From: Blattamonas nauphoetae
Taxonomy: Eukaryota; Preaxostyla; Oxymonadida
Assembly: GCA_033064195.1 (NCBI GenBank)
Contig: JARBJD010000016.1
Location: 434,001-498,000 of the forward strand
DNA length: 64,000 nt
Reading direction: 5' to 3'
In this document: positions 1-12,186 of the stretch, one piece after another
Position numbering within the stretch: position 1 is the first letter of the stretch
Layout of the letters: every line of letters starts with the position of its first letter
The notes under the pieces: generated by a model
Seen by the model: only the letters and a program-made list of their open reading frames with translations
Database searches by the model: none
Told to the model about the DNA's origin: nothing
Position numbers and translations under genes: made by a program

Positions 1-2857
1 TTTCTGGGTTCGAGATTTTTCTCTTCCTGCTGGCCAGGGAAGAGTGTTCTGATGACAGAATCTGGGACAGAGTGGAGTGATGTGTGATGAAAAAGGAAGT
101 CATCGTCAAGTTGATCTTTCCTTCTTCGAGAGAAGAATGTCTTCAGTTTTGAAAGTGGTGAGGGCGTGTTTTTGGTGTGCGTTGGGCGAGATCGTGTGGA
201 AGACGTTGGGAGAGTTAAAGACTGCGACGTTTGATCTGAGCTTGGAATTGTTGGAAAAATAGTTTCTGGCGAAGCATCTGTTGCATATGACAAGATGAGT
301 GACGAAGCGAGTGGAGGGTCTGCAGTTTGAGAAACAGACGAGGCGATTGATTGGTCGAAAAACGACGATGTGGAGAGATCGAGATATGATGTGTTGGTTT
401 TGCGTTCGTGTGGGACGTTGAAAATGCGCGAGCGAGTGAGAGATTTGCCTGAAAAGAATGATTTTGGGATGGAGTGCCCCGTAAGTGGGTTGGAACTATG
501 AACAGAGGACGGGGGATGATGCGGGATGGTGTGGATGTGGAAGGGGAAGTACATGTGTGGTTGAGGCTTGGATGTGTTTTGAGTTTGGAAGGAGCTTAGC
601 GACATCGGCGAATTCAACGGCGTTTCGGTTGAGTTATCATTTGATTGAAAAAGGACTGTTGTCCTTTGTGATTGACCAAACCCGAATTTTTCTGCTGTGA
701 AATGAGTTGTGAGTGGATCAAGCGGACGGGAGGACTTTGGGAGAGATTTGAAGAGGACGGAATTGGAGAGGCAGAGGGAGACAGTTGGCGGGTGTTGTGG
801 AGCAAAGTCGAGGATGAGTGTGAAGTGTGTGGGGTGTGTCATGAAGATGAGGTCTTTGTACGGTGCAAAGATGAGAGAGTGTGATGTGATGAGTGACGAG
901 AGTGATGTGACTTGGTTTGTGGTTGTGGCTGATCGGCTTGAAGAGAGAGTGGACTGGCTGTAGGACGATTGGTGCGCTCGAAAAGTGTATTGAGGTGACG
1001 AGAGGTTCGATTGTGAGTGTTGAACCAATATGTCCTTTGCTGTTGACTTGTGAAGAATGTTCACCACTTCCTTAGTTGGAATGTCTGGTCCGTTGTTCGG
1101 GTTTGTTTGGTTGCGCTGAGTCAGATACGATGAGATCGAGTTGATCGTTTCGACAAAACTGTGGGATTGGATGGGATCTGTGGTGGCTGTGACGAACGGC
1201 ACAAACACCTGGTGCTTCCGAGTGTTCATCTCGCGGAGAACGAAAAGATCGACAAGTGACAGGGTGTCCAGATACTTCTTTGAGATTGAGTTGATGATTT
1301 CTGTTTCGATTGTGAGAAAAGGTGCTGCGATCTGGAGCAGTTGAGACAAAGGAAGCGAAAGATTGAATGCTTGAGACCCACTCATACTTAGCGACGGTGA
1401 CCCATGTGAAAATATGTCTGGATTGTGCTCATCTCGACTGTCCTGTTGAGTTGATTGCCAAAGTGTGTTTATTCGATCGGTAATGATAGTATTCTCGTGT
1501 TTAGCCTCTTCAGTTTTCTCAGAAGTCATTTCCATCAAGGCAGTTGTGTATTTATTGACAGAATAGAGACATGACGCGAATAATTGTTGGTCAGGAAAGA
1601 GTGGAGGGCGGACAAAGTGTTGTTGGACTAAAACGTATGATTCTGAGCGAATTCTGATCAATTTCAAGACAAGATTTGGGTTCCGTGTTCCGTTTAGAAA
1701 TGAGAACGAAGGAAGGAGTGGGATGTGTGGATATGGAGGTGGTGGAGAATAGAACTAATGAAAGGAATTGGACAGAAAATAAATCAAACATGAGAAAGAT
1801 AGTGTTCCATTAGCAGTTTGGGTTTTGAGCCAATCGAATAACTATGAGCTACAAGGAAAAACCTCGTCGAACTTTCCTGATAGACGAATATACATCGAAT
1901 GAATGGATAAAATACTCTTGCAAGGATAGCATAGACTCTATCATTCTCAATGCTTATCCAGAGAGGTTCTTCAAACGTCGAATCGTGCTCAGGCGGTTTA
2001 AATTTCTTGCTCTGTTTTTTGGGGTCCAGTGGGCCATCGATCTGTTAGAAAAAAATAAGAAACCAGAAAAGGAGGATAAACCTGCTGCCGCTGGAGAGTA
2101 AAGTATTTGAGTGATGCCTTTTCCACATAGAGGACGAAATGGAGATAGTCTTCGGAGAAATCTGGGAAGAACTGAAAAGAAAAGTGGAATATGGTAATAT
2201 AAACAGGATAAAATGCGAAAATAGATAGAAAACTAGCAATTAAACAAGATTGAATGGAAATAACATGAGGCACTCATCATACGTAGCCCTGTTGATAATC
2301 TTTGCCTGAGAAAAAGACATAGCGAATCGACTGGACTGGAACACGTAAATCCACAATAATTGTTTCAAAATTTTCGGGTGATGAAATCCCCTGCTGAGTT
2401 TTTCGAGTGGAGATAGTTGTGTACATCAAGAATGAAAAATCTGGAGATAAGGATGCTGATGTGATTTCACAGAATTCTGTCAGATAAATCCGATGTGATT
2501 TCCAAGACTTGACATCATAAAGCCAGATTTCTGTCAAGAATCCCTGGATACATAGTAAAAAAAGAGATGATGATTTGATGGTACAATAGAGTTGGAAAAA
2601 CAAAGTGGATGAATAAAATGGTCATCTATTTGTTGAAAAAAATAGGGAAGGCATACGTATTGAAGTGAGACAGATCGGGCGACGAGAGCTCCGGCGAGAG
2701 AATGCCCAACCAAGCGAAGATACTCTTTTGGAACCTCTGGGAAGTTACGAGTGCGGTCCGCACACTGGAGGTAACTTTTCGCACCACTGATACAGAATCC
2801 ATGGGCTTCAGGGGTAAAATCCTCTCCAGAAAAAGAACAGAATGGATCGAGGATCAT
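1..2857 (-). CDS. GSAP-like protein (gamma-secretase-activating-protein family), N-terminal part, 3' end off window
   Basis: Five exons read continuously on the minus strand: 2857-2657, 2543-2283, 2171-2082, 2041-1790 and 1754-1, joined by phase-0 GT-AG introns of 113, 111, 40 and 35 nt; the frame is still open at base 1. Exon 2 reads as a beta-propeller-like stretch (GFLTEIWLYDVKSW, then ITSASLSPDFSFLMYTT), and exon 3 has HFVLYVEKASLKYFTLQ. In order and spacing these resemble the N-terminus of vertebrate GSAP, recalled from memory. The last exon carries a long Ser/Thr/Pro-rich insert. GSAP modulates gamma-secretase in animals; its role in a protist is unknown. The ATG at 2857 is the first in frame, but an upstream exon is possible. 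The exon structure is more certain than the family name. Confidence 0.55.
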
Positions 2858-3210
2858 AGGAAATAAAGGGGGATGTTGAAAACATCAACCAACGACTGCT
2901 CGACAGAAAAGGACTAAATGTCTATTCTTACGATCTCATCACATTCAAAGCGTCCCTAATTCACTGTTCAAAAGCTTTCAATTTGATTTAACAATCATTA
3001 TCACCAAATGAAACGCAATTTTTGTTCACATCGCCATTGTGTGCTCAATATCCCTTTAATCCCTTCGGGATATTCGGAACAGGTCTGAACGATGTTCCTA
3101 AATTGTGTACAGAGAGATATATTGCATCTGTTTGGTCTATGAAAGAAGTTGTCATCCGGGCAAGATTTTTTGCGATGGTGGGTCATCAATTTTCTAAATC
3201 TTCAATTACA

Positions 3211-4197
3211 ATGACCCTCGTAATTAAAGTCATTTACTATCAATCGGTTGATATCAGACGATTCCTGGTACCCGACAGCATCACCTACGAAGAACTGTCA
3301 CGCAAGATCTCAGAACTGTTCGAAATCCAGGACCTCACTCAGGTTGTGTTTCGCTATGTTGACGACGAACGAGACATGGTTATTTTGAACAGCGAAGAAG
3401 CATTGAAAGCAGCGAAAGAAGTTGCAGGAGAGAAGAAATCGCTGAAAGTGTTTGTGATGCCGAACAGACCAAGACAGGAAGGAGATGAGAAGGAATGCTC
3501 AGAAGGGAAGGGACCAGAATGCAGACGCGGTGGAAAGAAGATGTGGAAACGGATGAAGATGATGAGACGATATGGAATGATGAAGTTGCCAGAAGAAGGA
3601 AAGGAATGTGAGTTCAGAAGTGGAGGGCCACCACCATTCGGCCCACCACCCTTCCACGGAGGCCCACACTGCCACGGTGGACCTCCTCCCTTCTGCGGAC
3701 CACACGGGCACAAAGGACCATCGCCATTCTGTGGGCCACATGGACATGGAGGATGTGGAGGACATGGAGGAAGACCACACGGCCCTCCGTGCTGCCATGG
3801 CCCACCAATGCATCACGGCCCACCTGGTCATTTTGGGCCACCAATGGGCTGTGGAGAGTTTGGAGGGAGAAGACGAGGTAAACACTGCGGAGGTAGAGGT
3901 GGACACTGCGGCGGGAGAGGAGGACATTGGGGAGGGAGAGGAGGACACTGCGAGAGAAGCGGATCGGAAGGAAGAATGCCCCCACACTTTGATGGGCATC
4001 GTGGACGACACGGACATCACTACGGGCCACCTCATGGAATGCCCTTTGGCCAGAATGGCGACTTTGGATTCGGAATGAGAGGACCAGCTCCATGGATGTT
4101 CAGACGCGGTGGATTCGGTGATTATCCAAGCGGATCTGAATCGCAGACAGATCCACAGACAGGATTCCAGACGGACTCAGGAACAGAATCCCAGTAA
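3211..4197 (+). CDS. PB1-domain protein with Gly/His/Pro-rich low-complexity tail
   Basis: 328 aa. Residues 1-80 form a PB1 fold: a beta-1 lysine (MTLVIKVIYY), then an acidic OPCA-like segment around residues 47-65 (FRYVDDERDMVILNSEEAL). PB1 domains pair head-to-tail in signalling and autophagy scaffolds, and having both the lysine and the acidic cluster suggests it could self-associate. The remainder is dominated by GPP, HGG, HCGG and GRGGH repeats rich in His and Cys, which could bind metal or phase-separate (inference). The open frame extends upstream to 3022 but only through a non-ATG codon; the ATG at 3211 starts exactly at the PB1 strand, so I chose it. The tail ends in a Ser/Gln/Thr stretch. 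No partner can be deduced from neighbours. Confidence 0.8.
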   Translation: MTLVIKVIYYQSVDIRRFLVPDSITYEELSRKISELFEIQDLTQVVFRYVDDERDMVILNSEEALKAAKEVAGEKKSLKVFVMPNRPRQEGDEKECSEGKGPECRRGGKKMWKRMKMMRRYGMMKLPEEGKECEFRSGGPPPFGPPPFHGGPHCHGGPPPFCGPHGHKGPSPFCGPHGHGGCGGHGGRPHGPPCCHGPPMHHGPPGHFGPPMGCGEFGGRRRGKHCGGRGGHCGGRGGHWGGRGGHCERSGSEGRMPPHFDGHRGRHGHHYGPPHGMPFGQNGDFGFGMRGPAPWMFRRGGFGDYPSGSESQTDPQTGFQTDSGTESQ

Positions 4198-4377
4198 CTC
4201 CCAGACATCAGTGTAATTTTTCGTTTTTCTCCATTTCATCTTATCAAAACAAATTCACGTTTCATTCATAATCATCAGAGTAAATGACAAGGAATTTCAC
4301 TTTGAGCTCCTCGAATTGGCTGTGATATCTCCAATTGCCGAAAACAGTGATTGAAAACAAAACATGTGGGCGAGATC

Positions 4378-7300
4378 ATGATCGATGACAGTTCGATGTC
4401 AGATTTGGAACCAGAACATGATTCTATTAGTTCGGATGATGATAACCAGATTGTAACTCGTAATCGGACAATCAGAAATCATTTGAGAGACCTGTTCAGA
4501 CCAATTGACAATTCGGATGATTTTCAGCCACAAGCAATTGCTCAACTGCTCGCCACACTTGTGGAGGAAATGGAAGCTATGCAAGAAGATTTAAAAACAT
4601 CTTCTCTCGATCCATCATCAGATCTTATTGCAGGTGTGACAATTCCATTTTTCCTCACCCAATTCTAGCAACTGTTCTCGGTTTTTACGTTAATGAACTC
4701 CTAAACATCGAAGCATTTGACCGTATTATTACAACTCAATGTCTTCAAGATGATGTTACATGCCCTATTGCCCTTCGACTCCTCGCTTTACTCTCATCTC
4801 TCATTAATGAAGATAAAATGGTGGATCTCTTTGCTGATGAAGAAGACGTCCAATTGATCATCAATTATTCCTTGTCTTCTCCGAAACAAGACATCAAAGT
4901 TTATGCCACCGGAATTGTTGCATCATGTATCTGTGTGGACACTTTCCACGAGTTTATATACAAACTACATGTTCCACTGCACTTTTTTACGCGTCTTCAT
5001 TACAAATTAAAGACAATTTTCTCTCAACAAGATCCATCGGACTTACCTTCTCCGGATACACCATCATTCGATTCTCTCGAACTTTTCTATCTTGCTGCAG
5101 CACTTCGTGCCCTTGGACCAACGTCAAAGTGTTTAAATGACATTAATTTACCTTTTTCAACACAGAATAGTGCCGCATCACAAGTTCCCATGCCACAAGG
5201 TCCTACAGAAGAAGGGAACACGGAATTTGATTCATTCTACCTCCCTCCAACCCTCCAACAAAGTGTCCCCCTCTGGATACGTTTCCTCTCCGACTTCTGT
5301 CACCAATATCCACTCAGTTGGACAAACGAATTTCTCCGTTTGGTCTCAGTCATGTCGAAACATGAAGACATCGATCGATACGTCGATTATGATGCATTCG
5401 CCCGTATCATTTTTGCGAACTCACATCAGCCAGACATCACCGCAGGGTTGTCGTCTGCGTTGGGCACATTGTCAATCTCTCCATCCATGGAGACGGTGGT
5501 AGTCGCATGGAAGAATAAGATTGCGGGCGATCCGGAAAGAGCGATCACGAGGGATTATTTGCCAACATTTGTTGACCTGGCTCTGTCCATCTTGTCTCTA
5601 CCGTCGAGTTACTGCAGAAAGTTCATTTGCTACTTTCTGACATCGCTTTTCACATTTCCAGATGCGCTCGCTCTTTTTGATTCGAAGAACGGGCTCCTCT
5701 CGCTCATCCCACTCCTCTTCGTCTCGTCTCCACTCGACAAGGTCCTTCGAAATCTCATCAACCAAGATTTCCAGGACATGGAAGAGCTTCATCATGATCT
5801 GGCGATGCCTCATCTTCCTCCGTCTGGCATCATCCCAATCAGGACTCCGCAGAGACAGGCGAATTCAACCATCGCCAAAGACACTCCTGTGAAGGATCAC
5901 ATCCAGTTTCCAATGGCTTCAACACTCCCACACGCAAAACATGACACATCAAATGATCAAAAAGAGCACGCGATCACCACTCTGACGGATGAAACACTCC
6001 AATCTATTGTGGCGATGACAAATCGTGTCACAGCAACAGCAGTTGTCCACGCGGTCAGAACGTACTTCAGAATGCACACCATCATCTTCTCTCTGGAAAC
6101 CTCCTTCCATCTCCTCCGCCATTCATTGCAAAATGTTATGCTGAAAGAAAAAAGCGTCAAAGCGGAAAGAGAGAAGGAGATCCACGCAGAGAGTACCCAT
6201 TCAGACCCGGCTTCTGATCTTCATCCAGCATACCTGGTCCAATATCAAAGCACCCTCGAAGCTGAACACGCTGCGATTCAAATTTTGAAAAACACACCAA
6301 TCCGATCAAGTCCCGATCTGAAGCGAGCCACCACTAGATTCAAAGAGAAGATTGAGCTCTTCGTGAAGAACGGGGGCCTCAACTCGCTTTATTTGATCTG
6401 CTCAGAAACATGCGAGTCCCAACTGAAGAGTGTTGAGATGTTGGTTGATGCTTTGGGAATCATCACCCTCTTCACACTCTCTCCAGACTGCCATCACTTC
6501 ATCATCTCGTCCGTGGCCCATCTTCCAACAAGCAATCACTCGGCTCTCTTCCTCAATGAGCAGGAGACGTTCAAGAACAGCGTGGTTGGCATATCAATCC
6601 TCCTTCGGATTGTGCAACTCGGAATCTTGGCCATCCACAACACTCTTGAAGTCGACTTGAATCGTCAACACTCGTTCCATTCTTTCGACGCTGAAGAAGA
6701 CGCCATAAAGACTGAGCAGAACCGGATCGCAATCACATCGTGTCAAGCTGCTTTGTCAATCATCAATTCACTCATTGACCCATCACAGGGGAGCACACCT
6801 GAAGAACGTGAAGTGCTGGAGAGGAGAGTCCGTATCATTCGTCAGTGTGGGTTCTTAGAACTGATCCACGGGTTCCTCATCTCGTTCACGCTCACACCGA
6901 CTTATCTGAGTGATGAGAACGTCATGGCGACGATCACAATGCTTTTCCGCTCTCTCGCTCATCTCCTGCACTATCCGGCAGTCGAGTCGTGGATGGCGGT
7001 AAAGAAGTGTTGGCTGATCATTCACCACATCTTCAACGACGTCTCCATTACTGCTCCTCTCTGCACAGCTTTCAGGGAAATGATGCAGAAAAGACACTCT
7101 CCGCTGACAGATGCCCAAAGGACGTCAATGAAAGACTCGTCGAGTCGAGCTGGGACGATGAGGTTGTTTCAGCTGATGGGCGAGCAACATACCACAGCCT
7201 TGTTGGTTGATGCCCTTCCAATGCCAGAACCCAAAAAGGGGTCCAAATCAAAGCAAGCAGACAAGTCGAGGAAGAGGTCGGATCTCCAACAGGACGATCC

Positions 7301-9911
7301 TGAAACTTTTGACTCCATCTGGACATCGTGGCAGAGACAGAAGAAAGCGATTCGGACGCCATCTTCACAAATCACGACTCCTTCTTTGCATGGGCTTGTC
7401 GAGGCCACACTCAACTCTGTCCAGCTTCTCTACAACGTGTTCCTTTCCATCAGCACACAGCCTACCTCGTCGGGACGAATGCAAGGAAAGGGGCTTCTTC
7501 CCACGTATTTGTACGAACAGAAAAAGAAGACGATATCCGACCAATCTCTTCTCTCTCCGTCACAGGAGCCAACTGTGATCGATAAAATTGGTGCCATTCT
7601 TCTCAATCCTCAGTTGATGCCAGCCCCGGCCGCACCTCACGACGAGATACTCCTTCTTCTCCGGGAGATCCTCTCTCGACTCTGGCTGACGGAACATCCG
7701 TCCAGAAAAGCCAACGATCCGAACAATGAAAAACCCGTCTCGTCACCGAACGTCGTCTCAGCCATTCTTTCATCAGAACTCTCCCATCCGAAACGGATCC
7801 CTTTAGCCATCCACAGGATGAACACACAATTCCATCGTCTCTCGTCAATTGTCTACTCGAACGAATCGCCCTCCACACTCGTCTTCAGCGCTGACAACTC
7901 ACTCATCGTCGGAACAGACATGGGCCAGCTGTATCAATACTCGATCTCGTCTTTCTACTCCGATCTCCCCGCTCGACCTCCCCAAGCCAATTCCAATCGA
8001 CCACGACCAACCTTTCAGACGTCACTGGAGGGAGGCGACGAGAAAGATCTCATCGACAGACCGTTGAAAATGTCGTCGAGAATGTATCGCCAATCGTATG
8101 ATTTGTACGAGACAGACAGAGTGTCGCTCCTTATCGAGCATCCAACTGTTCCTCTCGTTGCTGCAACGATGGAGCAGCGTGTTCTGCTCATCCCAACCGC
8201 TCCAACACTCCAGCCTGCAGTCACGGGATGGTCTGACTGTCGTGGATGCCCGGATTTCTCGCCAGATGGCACTAAACTTATTCTTTTGAATTCGACGGAT
8301 CGACAGGTCTGCATCGGAGATGTGGAAACACACGCATTCACAACAGTCATCCCTCAACAACTCAGACAGGACCAACAATCGAACCAGACGACTGTGGTGT
8401 TGAATCAATTGCTGGAACAAGCTCAAGGACTCTCAGTCTCCTCACTCACATCGTCTTTGAAGCGACTCCGCGTGGGTGAGACAGGAAATTGCTTTACCTT
8501 CGACAAGACACGGCCAAAATATGCGACTGTCCCAATTTCAACAAGTTTGAATCGGACACTCGTCGATTGGGGTGTCCCGCGACGAGACCGTTGGAAAGAA
8601 GTGAACGAAGAGGGCCAGTCCGACTCGGAGTGGCTCCGAAAGTGTATCTGCAGCACATTCTCACCCGACAACAACCAAGTTCTGATCAGCACGGATTTGT
8701 GGGATCTGAGGACGGAATCCAAAGTCGCGTCGTTCGAACACTTCAACCGGTTGCAGTTATTTTCTCACCCGCTGCACGTCGAGCGGTATCCGATGCATTC
8801 GAGTTTCCATCCGAATGGAAGACACGTGCTGATCCAGGGAGAGATCTGGGATCTCCGCAACACCGACCGACTTGTCCAAGTCGTTCCGCACCTCGTTCAC
8901 ACAGAACTCGGTTTCTCGGCGTCAGGAGAAACCTTATTCTCGCTTGGGAATATCGGCAGGGAGCGGCATGTCTTCACAACATCAGACTCTCTCGACTATT
9001 CCATCCTGCAACGGACGGATGTTGGGAGTCGAATCCTCGACTTTGTGATTGACCGCACAACATCTCGTGTTGGCCTGATTCAGGCAGTCCCGTCAATGGC
9101 ATCAGTCGACGAGGAAGTCCATGATGTCGGATGCACAATTTATGGGAATGGGCGAGGGGAGAATGAAGGGAAGCTGTGGGATCCGTACGGGTTGATTCGG
9201 AGGAAGGCTGGTGGAAGGGTTCAGGAAGAGGAGGGCATTTGGGGACCGAATGGAGAGCTGAATGCATTGACGGAACGAGGAGGAGAATTTGAGGTGTTTG
9301 AGGAAGAAGAGAATCAGACGTCTGAAGAAGAGTCGAGTGAAGACGAACACGAGAGCATCCGAGAAGACTACGAAGAAGAGCGAGAGCTGGAGGAGGACGC
9401 AGAAGTCCACCACCTCGCTCGAGAAATGGATGGGCGCGAAATTGAGCACTACTCTGATTTGTACAGCAGCTTCGATGAAAGTGGGGATGAGGACGAGGAC
9501 GAAGAGGAGGACGATGACGACTTGGGGTCTGATGGGAGTGATTCTGAGAATCCGTTCGCTGAGATGGACTCGTCAGACTTTAACGAAGGCGAAGATGAGG
9601 ACGAGTCAGAAGGCGATGACTCCACTCCAAATGAGCAAGGTCTGACGATGAGTGGCCATGCAAGTGATGATGGGGAGGCGGACGGAGAGGGGTCGGAATC
9701 AGGACATGGGAACTTGGAGGAGTATATCGTCGAGAACGGCGAACTCATCCCCCAACACACTGAAAATAGAGATTCTGATGAATCACCAGATACACTTGAT
9801 GAGGCAAGTGACACTGCCATTGCTGAACTGTTTCTTGAGCTTGCAAGGAGACGAAACCATGGACGTCGACGAAGAAGAGACCAACATGAGCATCGCAGGC
9901 GAAGGGACTAA
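4378..9911 (+). CDS. DCAF1: DCAF1 / VprBP homologue, CUL4-DDB1 ubiquitin ligase substrate receptor
   Basis: Exon 1 4378-4633 and exon 2 4669-9911, split by a 35-nt intron; 1,832 aa, longer than human DCAF1 (about 1,500). The first two thirds is an alpha-helical, armadillo-like region. A degenerate WD40 propeller follows, with two clear WDxR boxes (WDLRTESK near residue 1430, WDLRNTDR near 1479) separated by the family signature SSFHPNGRHVLIQGEIWDLR, which matches the FHPNG...EIWDLR segment of animal DCAF1. WDxR boxes contact DDB1. The C-terminus is a long Asp/Glu tail (about residues 1630-1790) ending in an Arg/His basic patch, also as in the family. It presumably recruits substrates to CRL4 for ubiquitination. 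The start is the first ATG in frame; the frame further upstream relies on a TTG. Confidence 0.93.
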
Positions 9912-10227
9912 TTTTTGATTGATCTTGCTTTCTCATTTCACAATGAAGATATCGATATATCTTTTGAAACTGTCTGGGCTTCTTTTTTCGTTCAAGACCA
10001 GTTTTTTTTGATCGAGATCCGTATTCCCATTATTATTAAGTTGAATTACATTCGTAACGAAAATCCTCCATCTCAAGTCATCCTTTAAGTTTTCTTTGAC
10101 AGTTCCTTATCAGGACAACATTATAATAAACTATTGATCCCATATTCTCAGCTGCCGCACACTCGTTTTCATTTCGCTTTCAGATCGTTCTCAGTCTCGA
10201 AGAAACCATCTCGTTCTCAACCGCAGA
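9912..10227. other. Intergenic spacer between DCAF1 and the Ser-rich gene
   Basis: AT-rich spacer. It has a TTATAATAAACT stretch near 10122 that could serve either as a poly(A) signal for DCAF1 or as core promoter for the next gene, and a pyrimidine-rich leader (CGTTTTCATTTCGCTTTC) just before the next ATG. No open frame of note. Confidence 0.5.
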
Positions 10228-11724
10228 ATGAACCGGAAGCTCTCTCCTCATCCCCAGGATTTTTCGCCAGAATCACCTCTTAATGGGCCACAATCCAAGT
10301 CTGAAGTCACACTCCATCATTCTCAAGGAACTCCGGTGGATATACGACATAATGACTCAACCACATCCTTGAACGTTCCATCTTTCTCGAAAGAATCACC
10401 TGATGAATCTGCAGTCATTGGTAAATCCAACTCAACCACATTCTCACTCATGAATCATTCACTCCAGTCGAACAAAGCCCTCCCACAGTCAATCTACTTC
10501 GATGGGTCGTATTATATGCTTCCATTTTCTGTCTGTTCAATCAATCGCGACCCGGAACCATCATTTTCGAGTACCATGTCAAATTCAGATTCAAGTGTGT
10601 TTGTCCCAATTCCAAATCGTCCATCTCTGTGGGAACTTCCAGGAGACAGTTCAGATTATGATTGCCAAGGACTTGAAGATTTCTTAGAACCGGAACTGAT
10701 GTCATCACAATCAGATTATTTGTCAACAGCTTTCTCTCCATTAAGCCAAATGTCCGACCCGTATATGTGCACAATGTCATCATTATCCACTCTTTCGATA
10801 ACTATTGATTTCATGGACCTCGATTCAGCTCCAAAAGAGACCCAACATTCAGAAGAGAGGATTCTGCTGACTCCATCTTCATCGCACTCGTTGTCTGCAT
10901 CCATTCAGTCACTCGAAACTGACGTTGATGTTCACTGTTTTGACTGTCAGACATCTCTCTCATTCTTTGAAGGGAGCTCACACTTGGATGCACCGGACGT
11001 GTGTGCAACAGGCCCGTCATATGCATTCTTGACGCCACATTCAGCCTTCTCAGTTGGATCTCCATTGGGAATATGGATGGATGTTGAAACCCCGTCATCA
11101 TCACCCATATTTACGCGGTCACCGACTCCACACAGTCTTTCACGGATTTGGTCACCTTTTCAATCTCCTCGAGGCTCACCACCAGCAGTGGATCATTCCA
11201 TCACAAACAAACGTGAAATCAGATTGACCCGACGGCATTCGGACAGCGCTCTCATGAAGGACCATCCCAAAACGTCGTCGCCTCCGATGCTGACTCGCAC
11301 AATGTCGAATCAAGAATGCCGATGGGCCGTTCCATTCTCACTGGCTTCACCGACACCTCTTCCTCATACCCCAGCGGGTTGGTTCTGGGACCCAGATTTT
11401 GATCACGACGATTCGGATTGGAGTGATTTTGAGGATGACTGGATGGATTCTTCGATTACTCCACGCGGGATCAACACCAACAAGTTCACCACCGAATTAG
11501 CCTCAACGAACACTCCGAATCAAGCAAGCTCGATGATTACCCAATCACCACCCATTTCATCACATCAAGAAGGGTCGGACCGAAACGAGAATGTCCTTGG
11601 AACGATGACTGAGAATGAACATCTGACAAGACGAACAGGACCGATATCGCAAGTGATACAGGACCAGCCAACCTCCAGATCTGTTCCTGTTCTTGGTGAT
11701 GTCATCGAGGGAGAGGACGAGTAG
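10228..11724 (+). CDS. Ser/Thr/Pro-rich intrinsically disordered protein, function unknown
   Basis: Single-exon frame of 498 aa from an ATG at 10228. No recognisable domain. Composition is dominated by Ser, Thr, Pro and His, with many SP/TP sites and an RRHSDS motif (near residue 337) of the type targeted by basophilic kinases and 14-3-3 proteins. One conserved-looking island, about residues 385-415, is rich in Trp and acidic residues (GWFWDPDFDHDDSDWSDFED) and could be a short linear binding motif. Codon use resembles neighbouring genes and the frame is long and clean, so it is very likely expressed; a regulatory or scaffold role is only a guess. Confidence 0.75.
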   Translation: MNRKLSPHPQDFSPESPLNGPQSKSEVTLHHSQGTPVDIRHNDSTTSLNVPSFSKESPDESAVIGKSNSTTFSLMNHSLQSNKALPQSIYFDGSYYMLPFSVCSINRDPEPSFSSTMSNSDSSVFVPIPNRPSLWELPGDSSDYDCQGLEDFLEPELMSSQSDYLSTAFSPLSQMSDPYMCTMSSLSTLSITIDFMDLDSAPKETQHSEERILLTPSSSHSLSASIQSLETDVDVHCFDCQTSLSFFEGSSHLDAPDVCATGPSYAFLTPHSAFSVGSPLGIWMDVETPSSSPIFTRSPTPHSLSRIWSPFQSPRGSPPAVDHSITNKREIRLTRRHSDSALMKDHPKTSSPPMLTRTMSNQECRWAVPFSLASPTPLPHTPAGWFWDPDFDHDDSDWSDFEDDWMDSSITPRGINTNKFTTELASTNTPNQASSMITQSPPISSHQEGSDRNENVLGTMTENEHLTRRTGPISQVIQDQPTSRSVPVLGDVIEGEDE

Positions 11725-12186
11725 TGGCAGTCCAGTCTCCATCATATTTACTTTGTATTTATCTTCTTTAGCTAGTCTCAATACATTGAAACAAACGTCT
11801 GCCTGGACACAATATTTCGACTTATTCTCTCTCGTTTTTGTCCTCCCGTGCTGCATCTTGCTACCTTACACCTCCCTTGTGGGTCGGCTCGGTTCTCAGA
11901 CCCCTCTTACTGTTCTTTTACTATTTCTGTGATTTCTTTCATTCTTCGACACCCTCGTCTATGTATATTCTGATCCTTGAAGTCTATCTGTGGTTCTGTA
12001 TTGAGTTTTCAAATCTTTTTCGGCTGTTTCCCTCTTTCTATCAGTCTTGTTCTCTGACCACATACTTGATTTCGTGAATCGATTCGATTTTTTTGTTTCG
12101 TCCAATCTGATGAACGTTGATGCTTGAATTGGTGATGCTTTGAATGACAATAAAAATGAAAGGGGAAGATCCAATTCCAAATCTCT
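11725..12186. other. Intergenic spacer, T-rich
   Basis: About 460 bases with pyrimidine-rich plus strand and no convincing coding frame. Contains CAATAAAAATG near 12148, a possible poly(A)-like hexamer just ahead of the next gene. Nothing else recognised. Confidence 0.4.

Noticed and set aside
1844-2101. 85-aa plus-strand open frame with an ATG
   Set aside because: It lies antisense to exon 4 and its flanks in the GSAP-like gene, whose minus-strand frame is continuous across this stretch and into the neighbouring exons in phase.
3354-4093. Several long minus-strand and alternate plus-strand frames (119-178 aa) over the Gly/His-rich gene
   Set aside because: Composition artefacts of the GGC/CAC-rich repeats; only the frame beginning with the PB1 domain has a fold.
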